Below are positions 1 through 5,791 of a stretch of DNA of 9,235 nucleotides, piece by piece. This stretch comes from UKL13-2 sp044346745. Lineage in GTDB: Bacteria; Pseudomonadota; Gammaproteobacteria; Burkholderiales; Usitatibacteraceae. A program made the translations under genes and the position numbers. Every line of letters begins with the position of its first letter. Position 1 is the stretch's first letter. The stretch is from the NCBI GenBank assembly GCA_044346745.1, contig JBIIYQ010000111.1, positions 1-9,235 of the forward strand, read 5' to 3'. A model generated the notes under the pieces. It was not told where the DNA came from. It was given only the letters and a program-made list of their open reading frames with translations, and made no database searches.

Positions 1-288
1 TCAAAGCAAGTTGGTCAGGGCGTGGGTAGCCGCGCGTGCCGATGAGATCGAATTGTTTTATCTGCCCAGCTATAGCCCGGAACTCAATCCCGAGGAACGC
101 CTGAATGCCGATCTCAAGCACGTGATCGGCGCGAAGGTGCCAGCTCGTACGAAGGCCAAACTCAAGATAGTGGCTACTGAGCACATGACAAATCTTGAGC
201 AGTCGCCGGAACGCGTCAAACGCTATTTCCAAGACCCGCGCGTAAAGTACGCAGCATGAATAGTTCAAACTTCACTTGGCCGAATCAA
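1..288 (+). mobile_element. IS630-family insertion sequence, 3' end only
   Basis: This is the right-hand end of an insertion sequence whose left part lies outside the window. It contains the transposase C-terminus (2-259) and a short non-coding tail. IS630/Tc1-type elements insert at TA dinucleotides, and a TA at 289-290 directly follows the tail, so I place the element end near 288. This boundary is inferred: the opposite terminal inverted repeat is not visible for comparison. Confidence 0.7.
2..259 (+). CDS. IS630-family DDE transposase, C-terminal fragment (cut by window edge)
   Basis: The reading frame is open from base 2 and ends with TGA at 257-259, giving about 85 C-terminal residues; the true start is off the left edge. 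The block LPSYSPELNPEERLNADLK is the classic end of the IS630/DDE_3 catalytic core: the glutamate after NPE is the third acidic residue that binds the metal ions for strand transfer. The tail, with QSPERVKRYFQDPRVKYAA, resembles the usual C-terminus of a widespread proteobacterial IS630 subgroup, so this end looks intact rather than decayed. The TTG at 11 is internal, not a real start. The first two catalytic aspartates are outside the window, so activity cannot be judged. Confidence 0.9.
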   Translation, partial: QSKLVRAWVAARADEIELFYLPSYSPELNPEERLNADLKHVIGAKVPARTKAKLKIVATEHMTNLEQSPERVKRYFQDPRVKYAA

Positions 289-2396
289 TAGCGTCCCGCA
301 CGTTGTTCGCACCAGTGCTGCCACATTGCGCGGTAGGCCGTATCGAGCTCATACGCAACCCGCTTCGACCGGCTGTCATCGCCGGAATTCAAGCGACCGC
401 GCAGAGTCTGGCGCAAGGAGTTGAGTGCCGGAAGATCTTCCATTGCCGTTAATGCCTTCTTCACGTAGGCGTCTTCGCTGTCAGTAGTCCAGTCATTGAG
501 TCCGACGGCTGCGAGAATGGCGGCACCACAACGAGAAACCGTGCGATTCCCTGAAAGTGCGACGAAGGGGACGCCCATCGAAAGCGAGTGGAAACTCGTT
601 GTGCCGCCGTTGTAGGGAAACGGATCAAGCGCCATGTCAATTTCTTGGTGAAGCGCTAGGTAGTCGTTTAGCGACATCCAGGGCTGAAATGAGATGCGCG
701 CAGGATCAATGCCGTTCTCGGCAAACCAGTCGAGCAAGTTCAACTTTACGGCGTTATCGGAAACGCTTCCTAACAAGAGCCGAGTGTCCGATCTTGCGGT
801 GAGTATTCTGGACCACAACGCCACAACCGGCGGGCGGATTTTGCGCGGGTTGTTCAAGCACGCCAAGGTAATTCCATGTCCCGACAATGCGGGTAGTTGG
901 CCAACATCTGGTGCACATGCCGCGACTTGAAATGCAGCGTTGCCGTGCGGTATTCGCACCAGCCTCTCCGAGTGCCATTGATCTGTCACGCCTACTGGAT
1001 CCAGCCATTCATCGGTAATGCGATAGTCCATCGCATCCAGCCCGGTTGTCCCAGCATAACCAATATAGGTCACTTGGATGGGTGCCGGTTTGCGCGCGAA
1101 CACAGGCAGGCGGTTGTAAGCCGTGTGACTTGAAAGATCAACAAGAATGTCGATGCCATCTGCCTGTATTTGTTGAAATAGTTGATCGTCACTGAGATGG
1201 AGGCATGGTGTCCACGCGTCGACGTAGGTCGCTAGACGTTTGGTCATGTCATCCACTTGGCCGTGATTGCTGTAGATGTACACCGCAAAGTTGTATCGGT
1301 CGTGGAACGCTAAGATTGGTTCAAGAAAAAAAGCAACGGCGTGGTTGCGCAGGTCGCCGGAAACATAACCAATCTTTAGTCGACGATCAGCCTGCGGAGA
1401 ATTGTGATGTTTTGGCCAAAGGGCGCGGCGCGGTGCTTCGATTTCCGCAGCGAACTTACGGTGCTCAAAAAACAAATCTTCATTTGAAATGTTGTGATCG
1501 TTCTGTAGGCAAAACAAATAATCACTGAACACCGCAGCATGGTCAGGCTTAAGTCGTAGCGCATCCCGATAGCTCGCGGTAGCTGCGCTGACATCACCCA
1601 GAGCCAGTTGTACCGAGCCGGTGTTGCCGATCGCCTCGACAAAGTCTGGCTGTAGTCGACACGCGGTTTGGTATGCAGCGAGGGCTTCGCTTAATCGACC
1701 TTGTTGCTGAAGCACTGCGCCAAGGTTCTTGTGAGCGATCGCCGAGTTTGGCGACAATGCAACCGCACGCGCTAGGTGTTGCTGTGCCATCTCACACTCA
1801 TTGATGCTGTAGTACAACTTACCGAGATTGCAATGTGCGCTGGTGAATTCCGGGTTTAGTGACAGTGCAACAAGAAAAGCGGATTCGGCCGCCGTCAGTT
1901 CGCCGATCGATACCAGCGCATTTGCAAAGTTATAGAAGGCACCGTGGTCTTGCGGGTTCAGGCTAATGGTTCTTTGAAATGAAGGGATTGCATCAAGTAC
2001 CCGCCCGAGGGCAACCAATGACAGTGCGAGCGCGTGATGCGCAACCGAGTAGTCAGGCTTTAGGCGGGTTGCATGTTGGAATGCAGAAACCGCTTGTCCA
2101 TGGTCACCGACCGATGAATAACCCACACCAAGATTGCGCCATGCAACGGCGTTGGCGGGGTCGATGAGCGTAATTCGGGATAGATACTGAACTGCCTGTT
2201 CGGGCCGGCGCTGTTTGAAGTAAAAATTGCCCGCCTCCGTTAGTGCTTGCGAAGACTGTCGGTCGGCTTCAACAGCACGCGTGAAGTGTTGCTCAGCCTC
2301 GAGAATCTTCCCGGCCGCCGCATAGCGCTGGGCTTGTTCGAGCAACGCGGTGGATGTGCGCTGCTGTTTATTGCGATGATGTGCTTGTAGATTCAA
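285..2396 (-). CDS. TPR-repeat O-GlcNAc transferase-like glycosyltransferase (GT41 / SPINDLY-type)
   Basis: This 703-residue protein has two parts. Residues 18-289 form eight back-to-back 34-residue tetratricopeptide repeats with the usual G/A/P pattern (for example the NLG and LKPD motifs). Residues about 335-690 match the GT41 catalytic fold: IGYVSGDLRNHA (His352), DILVDLSSHT (His424), NNPRKIRP (Lys519) and LDPFPYNGGTT (Asp591). These are the positions used in this family for acceptor and UDP-sugar binding. The predicted role is transfer of a sugar, probably N-acetylglucosamine, to Ser/Thr of proteins chosen by the TPR superhelix; donor and targets are inferred, and no signal peptide is visible. 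The start is TTG at 2396: AGGAGG (complement of 2402-2407) sits five bases upstream and no early in-frame ATG exists. The stop codon lies at the IS630 end, so the extreme C-terminus may be slightly altered. No flagellin or other obvious substrate gene is nearby. Confidence 0.9.
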   Translation of the reverse strand: MNLQAHHRNKQQRTSTALLEQAQRYAAAGKILEAEQHFTRAVEADRQSSQALTEAGNFYFKQRRPEQAVQYLSRITLIDPANAVAWRNLGVGYSSVGDHGQAVSAFQHATRLKPDYSVAHHALALSLVALGRVLDAIPSFQRTISLNPQDHGAFYNFANALVSIGELTAAESAFLVALSLNPEFTSAHCNLGKLYYSINECEMAQQHLARAVALSPNSAIAHKNLGAVLQQQGRLSEALAAYQTACRLQPDFVEAIGNTGSVQLALGDVSAATASYRDALRLKPDHAAVFSDYLFCLQNDHNISNEDLFFEHRKFAAEIEAPRRALWPKHHNSPQADRRLKIGYVSGDLRNHAVAFFLEPILAFHDRYNFAVYIYSNHGQVDDMTKRLATYVDAWTPCLHLSDDQLFQQIQADGIDILVDLSSHTAYNRLPVFARKPAPIQVTYIGYAGTTGLDAMDYRITDEWLDPVGVTDQWHSERLVRIPHGNAAFQVAACAPDVGQLPALSGHGITLACLNNPRKIRPPVVALWSRILTARSDTRLLLGSVSDNAVKLNLLDWFAENGIDPARISFQPWMSLNDYLALHQEIDMALDPFPYNGGTTSFHSLSMGVPFVALSGNRTVSRCGAAILAAVGLNDWTTDSEDAYVKKALTAMEDLPALNSLRQTLRGRLNSGDDSRSKRVAYELDTAYRAMWQHWCEQRAGRY

Positions 2397-2589
2397 GGGA
2401 GCCTCCTGCCGAGATGGTGACTCTGATTATCGGCAAGGGGGGTGTTTTGCAAGGTTTGAATTGGCGCGGAAAAACGCGTCATTTCTTGCGGTTAGCCCTT
2501 CAAAACACGTCACAAATAGTGCCTGGCAGCCGCCCGACTAGAATGTTTGGGTCAAACGGTTGTTTAGACGGTTTATGAAAGGTTTTGTG

Positions 2590-3177
2590 ATGCAGCAGAT
2601 TGTTGATTTTGTATTGGAGCTTGATAAGTTGAAGGCGGTTACGCGAAAGACGAGACCGCTCGGCCAAGATCGATACGAGAACTCTGCTGAGCATAGCTGG
2701 CAAATCGCGATGTTTGCCTCCTCACTCGCGCATTACGCCGAAACACCGGTAAACATCGATCGTGTCATCGCCATGCTGTTGGTGCACGACATCGGAGAGA
2801 TCGATACCGGCGACACGATGGTCTACGTAACCGAAGGACAGGCCGAACGAAAGTTGGCTGAACGCGTGGCGGTCGAACGTATTTTTGGCCTGTTGCCCGA
2901 TGACCACCGCGATAAATTTATGTCGCTCTGGCAGGAATTCGAAGATGCTGAAACACCCGAGGCGCGTTTTGCACACGCCGCCGACCGGGCGATGCCAGTA
3001 CTGCTGAATTTGGCCAATGAGGGACAGAGCTGGCGTGAAAACGGTATTACACACGCACGTGTGGTTGCCCGAATCGGCCCGCCTATTCAGGAAGGCTGCC
3101 CTGCCTTGTGGTCTTACTTGGAAGCGCAGCTAAACGAAGCAGAGCAGCGTGGTTGGTATGGAGCAAAGCAGGCGTAG
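2590..3177 (+). CDS. HD-domain phosphohydrolase, YfbR/HDDC2 (5'-deoxynucleotidase)-like
   Basis: This protein has 195 residues, the usual length for the family. The metal-binding HD signature is complete: His35 in ENSAEHSW, His66-Asp67 in VHDIGEIDTGD, Glu70 and Asp72 after it, and Asp132 in HAADRAMP. Close families (HD_3; bacterial YfbR, eukaryotic HDDC2/YGK1) are cytosolic metal-dependent 5'-nucleotidases acting on deoxyribonucleoside monophosphates, so a nucleotide-pool role is likely, but the substrate is inferred. I chose the ATG at 2590 because GAAAGG (2577-2582) lies seven bases upstream and the resulting N-terminus (MQQIVDFVLELDKLKAVTR) is what the family normally has. In-frame TTG 2560 and ATG 2575 would add up to ten unconserved residues. 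It is divergent from the glycosyltransferase and convergent with the Nudix gene. Confidence 0.87.
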   Translation: MQQIVDFVLELDKLKAVTRKTRPLGQDRYENSAEHSWQIAMFASSLAHYAETPVNIDRVIAMLLVHDIGEIDTGDTMVYVTEGQAERKLAERVAVERIFGLLPDDHRDKFMSLWQEFEDAETPEARFAHAADRAMPVLLNLANEGQSWRENGITHARVVARIGPPIQEGCPALWSYLEAQLNEAEQRGWYGAKQA

Positions 3178-3206
3178 TTTTTAATGTTCTGGTTGCGAGA
3201 CTCTTG

Positions 3207-3237
3207 GCCGTCGGGAATTTCGCGCGGAATTGACGGC
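3207..3237. repeat. Imperfect hairpin between convergent HD and Nudix genes
   Basis: GCCGTC (3207-3212) pairs with GACGGC (3232-3237), and AATT pairs with AATT inside it after a GGG bulge. No T-run follows on either strand, so a normal intrinsic terminator is doubtful. On the minus strand it falls where the inner stem of a degraded integron attC site would be expected. Confidence 0.3.
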
Positions 3238-3240
3238 AGG
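3231..3240. repeat. 10-bp direct repeat TGACGGCAGG, copy 1
   Basis: This is identical to 3768-3777. The two copies flank the Nudix gene in the same orientation, each within about 35 bases of a GTTAGGC/GCCTAAC core. That is consistent with two related attC remnants, one on each side of a cassette. Confidence 0.45.
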
Positions 3241-3272
3241 GAATGACTACTTTGCGGCGGCGGGAACAAATG

Positions 3273-3279
3273 GTTAGGC
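3273..3279 (-). other. Putative integron attC core half-site (GCCTAAC, R''-like) at the Nudix gene end
   Basis: On the minus strand the Nudix stop codon TAA is embedded in GCCTAAC, an exact match to the attC consensus RYYYAAC, and is followed by CATTTGTTCC. Overlap of the stop codon with this core is common in integron cassettes. No matching GTTRRRY was found further along to close a full attC site, so only a half-site is supported. Confidence 0.4.
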
Positions 3280-3735
3280 GGCTCGCTCGCTGAGCGCCTT
3301 AAACACCGCTTGAACGCACTGCGCATTGTTGGCGAAAGTGAGTAACGAAAGCGCCTCTGACTGAACACACCAGCCGAACGCCTTGTGCTCGTCCGAGAGC
3401 TTGGGTATCCGCATTTCGGGAATGACCCCATAGAAAACCTTCTCTTGGACGTGCGTAGGCTCCGGCCCATAGCTATTGCGCCACTCTGCCTTGATTGGGT
3501 AAACGTGTTCGAAACATGCCGAGTTGACCGATTGCAGACGGATTGACGTTTCTTCCCATACTTCACGGATAGCAGCCGCTTCAAAGGATTCGCCGGGCTC
3601 GAGGGCACCGGAAACGCCTTGCCAGAAATCTGGGAGCGAAAGTTCTGGACGAGGATTGCGTTGCAGGAGAAGCACAGACCAAGTCGAGCCATGCTTTGCG
3701 ATCACAAATACTTGAACAGAGAACGGGAGTCGCAT
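3274..3735 (-). CDS. Nudix hydrolase, NudB (dihydroneopterin triphosphate pyrophosphatase)-like
   Basis: This 153-residue protein carries a near-complete Nudix box at residues 43-65: Gly43, Glu49, Arg57-Glu58 and Glu61-Glu62, which coordinate magnesium for pyrophosphate cleavage. Only the late glycine is replaced by Ser64. Surrounding motifs resemble E. coli NudB, which removes pyrophosphate from dihydroneopterin triphosphate in folate synthesis: PDFWQGVSGALEPGE before and within the box, RNSYGPEPTH in the middle, and DEHKAFGW near the end. The exact substrate remains inferred, because Nudix specificity cannot be read from the box alone; I place it in the cytosol as no signal peptide is seen. 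The start is the ATG at 3735, with only a weak AGGCG upstream. The gene sits between inverted GCCTAAC-type core sites, which suggests arrival as an integron cassette. Transcription probably depended on an outside promoter. Confidence 0.85.
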   Translation of the reverse strand: MRLPFSVQVFVIAKHGSTWSVLLLQRNPRPELSLPDFWQGVSGALEPGESFEAAAIREVWEETSIRLQSVNSACFEHVYPIKAEWRNSYGPEPTHVQEKVFYGVIPEMRIPKLSDEHKAFGWCVQSEALSLLTFANNAQCVQAVFKALSERAA

Positions 3736-3742
3736 TGCAGAC

Positions 3743-3749
3743 GCCTAAC
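3743..3749 (-). other. Putative attC core half-site (GTTAGGC, R'-like) just upstream of the Nudix start
   Basis: On the minus strand the sequence reads ACTATGCGTTAGGC, then seven bases, then the Nudix ATG. TATGCGTTAGGC is typical of the R' end of attC sites (consensus GTTRRRY), where the integrase cuts between G and TT. A cassette gene starting a few bases after this point is normal integron architecture. No matching RYYYAAC partner is visible further upstream, so the preceding attC is incomplete. Confidence 0.4.
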
Positions 3750-3767
3750 GCATAGTCAACCGGCCAG

Positions 3768-3777
3768 TGACGGCAGG
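3768..3777. repeat. 10-bp direct repeat TGACGGCAGG, copy 2
   Basis: This is the second copy of the sequence at 3231-3240, located 18 bases from the GCCTAAC core at 3743-3749. Confidence 0.45.
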
Positions 3778-4006
3778 ACTCAGGACCGGCGAAAATGCCG
3801 CTACCCCTTGGGTCAGAGTCAACTTGTTTTGCATTTGATTCTGTCGATCGATATGTGAAATCAGAGAGCCTTCGCGAACTGCGGCTTGTGGCCGATTGTG
3901 CCAACTTCGCCTGCGTTCCACAAGTTTGGTGAGCGCAAAATTTCACACGAGATTTCAGATACCCAAATTTCTCAGGCGAAACATAAGCCAGTTACAAAAA
4001 AAGTCA

Positions 4007-4035
4007 TAGACAGCGGTAAGCCGACTTCTGATTAA
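4007..4035 (+). promoter_or_regulatory. Weak candidate promoter for the YXWGXW-repeat gene
   Basis: TAGACA at 4007-4012 matches five of six -35 consensus bases and lies 17 bases before GATTAA (4030-4035), a poor -10 matching three of six. If used, transcription would begin around 4041-4043, immediately before the 5' strand of the leader helix at 4044. This spacing is the main reason to list it. Confidence 0.25.
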
Positions 4036-4043
4036 GACGTTAA

Positions 4044-4109
4044 CTCCTCATGATTGGTTGAACTTCAACCATGTCTGGCACCAACAACCTGTGGTGCGCT
4101 AATGAGGAG
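4044..4109 (+). promoter_or_regulatory. Candidate cis-regulatory leader: three-way junction that sequesters the Shine-Dalgarno sequence
   Basis: Three helices can form together. P1 is eight perfect base pairs: CTCCTCAT (4044-4051) with ATGAGGAG (4102-4109). P2 is seven pairs: 4055-4061 with 4065-4071, a palindrome around GGTTGAACTTCAACC. P3 is six pairs: GCACCA (4078-4083) with TGGTGC (4092-4097) and an eight-base loop. The 3' strand of P1 contains GAGGAG, the ribosome-binding site of the gene starting at 4117, so folding would block translation and opening would permit it. Pairing is read directly from the sequence. Regulation, and any ligand, protein or temperature trigger, are inference, and I do not recognise it as a known riboswitch class. 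P2 could alternatively be a DNA operator. Confidence 0.45.
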
Positions 4110-4116
4110 ATACGGT

Positions 4117-4494
4117 ATGTCGATATCAAGAGTCGCACTTTCGGGGATGTTTGCCACCATCGTTGTAGGCGCAGTGGCTGTGCCTAACCTTAGTGAGGCA
4201 CGTAGCAGCGGAGAGATTTCAATTCAGATCGCGCCGCCGCCAATACCTTATGAAGCTTTACCGCCACCGCGGCGTGGATACGTTTGGGTTAACGGTTATT
4301 GGAACTGGGGCCATCACCGTCACGTGCGGGTACCCGGCGCGTGGGTGCGAGAGCGGCGTGGTTATGCTTATCACCCACATCATTGGGAACAGCGTGGCGG
4401 AGGTTGGTACCTGAACCACCGTCGTTGGGATCGCGATGGCGACGGGGTGCCAAACAATCGTGACCGATACCCCGATAATCGTTACCGGCGATAG
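4117..4494 (+). CDS. Exported YXWGXW-repeat protein with a C-terminal calcium-type DxDxDG loop
   Basis: This small protein of 125 residues begins with a Sec signal peptide (hydrophobic residues about 6-23, likely cleavage after SEA at 26-28), so it is periplasmic or envelope-associated. The mature part has a proline-rich stretch (40-51), then GYVWVNGYWNWG (54-65) and a second degenerate unit around GAWVRERRGY and HPHHW (74-90), matching the YXWGXW family of unknown function. It ends with DRDGDGVPNNRDRYPD (105-120), which resembles a thrombospondin type 3 calcium-binding repeat (Asp105, Asp107, Asp109, Asp116). The region is very rich in His, Arg, Trp and Tyr. The start is ATG 4117 with GAGGAG six bases before; an in-frame ATG at 4054 lies inside the leader structure and would bury the signal peptide. 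It is convergent with the DUF2087 gene, and its expression may be controlled by the leader. Confidence 0.85.
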   Translation: MSISRVALSGMFATIVVGAVAVPNLSEARSSGEISIQIAPPPIPYEALPPPRRGYVWVNGYWNWGHHRHVRVPGAWVRERRGYAYHPHHWEQRGGGWYLNHRRWDRDGDGVPNNRDRYPDNRYRR

Positions 4495-4513
4495 CGCATT
4501 GCTGATTGAAATT

Positions 4514-4544
4514 CGTCCCGACGTTGATGTGCAGCGCCGGGACG
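4514..4544. terminator. Possible bidirectional hairpin between convergent genes
   Basis: CGTCCCG (4514-4520) pairs perfectly with CGGGACG (4538-4544) around a 17-base loop, located between the ends of the YXWGXW gene and the DUF2087 gene. There is no T-run on either side, so termination here is only a suggestion from position and stem quality. Confidence 0.3.
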
Positions 4545-4563
4545 CAGATCGCTTGGAGCAAGC

Positions 4564-5148
4564 CTACGCGGGGGTGGTTGTGGCGCGACGCGTCAGCTTC
4601 ATCAATGTCTTGATAAACAACTGACCGTCGGCCGAAGCTTCGGGCACTTCCTTGCGGTAGACACGACCATCTTTCGTGCGCCATAACAACTTCATGTTCA
4701 CCAACTCCCGACGCAGTGTTGCGTTGTCGGAAAAGGTATGAAATTGTGCGATGTAGTCGTTGACTTCGCCTTCGGATAAGTCGCGTTTTGCCGGTAGCCG
4801 GCACCATAACGCCAGCATCGCCAACTCGCGTATTGATAGCTGCAACGGAAAGCGCGTCATACGACCGTGCGTGTCGAAGTGGCTTAACGCGCGTAACACC
4901 GGCTTTGGTAAGTCGGAACCGCGGGGCAAGGTAATCGGCTCCGCACGTTTGTGAGGAATCGCCGAATCCGCATCGGCGCGCAGTGATTGGAAGTTTCGGT
5001 AACCTGCGCTCTTCGCGATGACATTCAACATCGCGAGATAGCTGGGGAGCGCAGTCGTTGATTTCTCAACGAGTTGGTGGCGCAACGCTTTACAAAACAG
5101 CGATACGTCAGCCACACGCAGTGGGACGGGGGTTTGGGAAGGACGCAT
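4564..5148 (-). CDS. DUF2087 domain protein (possible small nucleic-acid-binding regulator)
   Basis: This 194-residue protein has no signal peptide or membrane segment. The C-terminal half (about residues 88-166) matches DUF2087: FPLQLSIRELAMLALWCRLP, then the SEGEVNDYIAQFHTFSDNATLRRELV block and a short turn, LLWRTKDGRVYRK. The spacing of helices and the final hairpin resemble a winged helix, and DUF2087 is often fused to transcription-factor domains, so a regulatory role is possible but unproven. The N-terminal segment, with YLAMLNVIAKSAGYRNFQSLRA (37-58), is a helical motif seen in relatives. I chose ATG 5148 because AGGAG lies five bases upstream on the minus strand; the open frame continues to 5331 but that extension looks non-coding. 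It is convergent with the YXWGXW gene and divergent from the small exported protein. Confidence 0.75.
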   Translation of the reverse strand: MRPSQTPVPLRVADVSLFCKALRHQLVEKSTTALPSYLAMLNVIAKSAGYRNFQSLRADADSAIPHKRAEPITLPRGSDLPKPVLRALSHFDTHGRMTRFPLQLSIRELAMLALWCRLPAKRDLSEGEVNDYIAQFHTFSDNATLRRELVNMKLLWRTKDGRVYRKEVPEASADGQLFIKTLMKLTRRATTTPA

Positions 5149-5302
5149 TTCATCTCCTGTGTGCCACACGAGGTGCTGGGGTCGCCGACTTGCAGCAGGG
5201 CACAAAAAGAGGGTGTCCTGAGATTGAATGGCAGGTTTAGCTCGCAAAGTCTGCGCGGCAACGCCTTGGTTTACTGCCGACCGAGGAGAGATTTTACCGA
5301 GC

Positions 5303-5370
5303 TTCGAGGATATTTGTTGGCCGATGGACAAGTTCGCTGGAACAAATGCAGCTCGAACCCGTAATTTGTT
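5303..5370 (+). repeat. Interrupted inverted repeat with a competing third arm
   Basis: TTCGAG (5303-5308) pairs with CTCGAA (5352-5357), and inside it ATTTGTT (5312-5318) pairs with AACAAAT (5341-5347). A second ATTTGTT at 5364-5370 could pair with the same AACAAAT, giving two mutually exclusive folds. The arms are short, so chance remains possible. Confidence 0.3.
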
Positions 5371-5438
5371 GTTCTATCGCATAACGGTCGAAACAAAAAA
5401 TCTCTCCGGATAGTCTTCGTACCGTTGCACGATATACG

Positions 5439-5459
5439 CCGCCCTGAGTGTGGGGGCGG
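5439..5459 (+). repeat. GC-rich hairpin upstream of the small exported-protein gene
   Basis: CCGCCC (5439-5444) pairs with GGGCGG (5454-5459) around a nine-base loop. It lies about 25 bases before the GGAG ribosome-binding site of the gene at 5496. It has no following T-run, so it is unlikely to be a simple terminator. Confidence 0.3.
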
Positions 5460-5495
5460 ATTCAATTCACGGCAGGAATTTATTTGGAGACCTCA

Positions 5496-5789
5496 ATGAA
5501 ATCACTTGTTATCGCAACCACGCTAGCGGCAGCCGTCACCTTCGGTTCGGCCTTTGCGAATCCCAACACCACACCAAAAGCAGACGCCGCTGCGACAAAG
5601 TATTGTCATAAAGAACGCCTCTACACCGCAGGCAATGACCTCGTGTGCAATTGGGCGCCTGCTGCCGCTGAAGCTTGTCGGGACAATACCGTCACCAGCC
5701 GTCTAGCGCAAAGCTCGGTAAGTGAAGCGCCGAAAAAAGCATCCCGTTGCCCGTCTGGACAGTGGTTGGTGCAGGTCACCACCAAGTAA
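5496..5789 (+). CDS. Small exported four-cysteine protein of unknown function
   Basis: This 97-residue protein has a clear Sec signal peptide: Lys2, a hydrophobic core at about 4-18, and likely cleavage after FANP or SAFA (near residues 20-22). The mature part of about 75 residues carries four cysteines (37, 51, 61, 85), enough for two disulfides in the periplasm. I do not recognise a named domain and assign no function. Other visible motifs are KYCHKERLYTAGNDLVCNW and a basic segment (KKASRCPSGQW). The start is ATG 5496 with GGAG six bases upstream; an in-frame start at 5448 would place sixteen residues ahead of the signal peptide and is rejected. It is convergent with the Hsp70-like gene, 57 bases away, with a hairpin between. 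Confidence 0.75.
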   Translation: MKSLVIATTLAAAVTFGSAFANPNTTPKADAAATKYCHKERLYTAGNDLVCNWAPAAAEACRDNTVTSRLAQSSVSEAPKKASRCPSGQWLVQVTTK

Positions 5790-5791
5790 CG

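Larger units (their letters stand above)
3736..4043. other. Intergenic region rich in inverted repeats
   Basis: No credible gene is seen here. Next to the Nudix start are an attC-like core (3743-3749) and a repeat copy (3768-3777). A small hairpin CGGC-GAAAAT-GCCG lies at 3787-3800, followed by GGGTCAGAGTC at 3810-3820. Nested inverted repeats follow: TGTGAAAT (3854-3861) with ATTTCACA (3940-3947), and CTTGTGG (3885-3891) with CCACAAG (3918-3924). The right part (about 3935-4010) is more AT-rich and probably contains the promoter for the YXWGXW gene. Confidence 0.5.
5149..5495. other. Divergent intergenic region
   Basis: This stretch holds no gene I can support. It separates two divergently transcribed genes and must contain both promoters, but I see no strong -35/-10 pair. 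Structures seen are an interrupted hairpin at 5303-5357 with a competing arm at 5364-5370, and a GC-rich hairpin at 5439-5459 just before the ribosome-binding site of the downstream gene. Confidence 0.5.

Noticed and set aside
3207..3279. A complete attC site downstream of the Nudix gene
   Set aside because: The R''-like core is present but no GTTRRRY partner or complementary L' arm could be found before the HD gene, so only a half-site is claimed.
3114..3692. 192-codon open frame on the minus strand overlapping the Nudix gene
   Set aside because: It has a serine- and arginine-rich, low-complexity composition typical of a shadow frame, and it overlaps the real Nudix and HD genes, both of which have clear motifs.
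4054..4116. Earlier in-frame ATG for the YXWGXW protein
   Set aside because: It would put 21 residues in front of a good signal peptide and lies inside the structured leader; ATG 4117 has a strong Shine-Dalgarno sequence.
4289..4807. 172-codon open frame on the minus strand
   Set aside because: It overlaps the YXWGXW and DUF2087 genes in another frame, has no ribosome-binding site and no recognisable domain.
5149..5331. N-terminal extension of the DUF2087 frame to 5331
   Set aside because: The ATG at 5148 has an AGGAG at ideal spacing, and the upstream residues lack family character, so the extension is read as intergenic.
5439..5459. GC-rich hairpin as an intrinsic terminator
   Set aside because: There is no T-run after it on either strand, and it lies between divergent rather than convergent genes.
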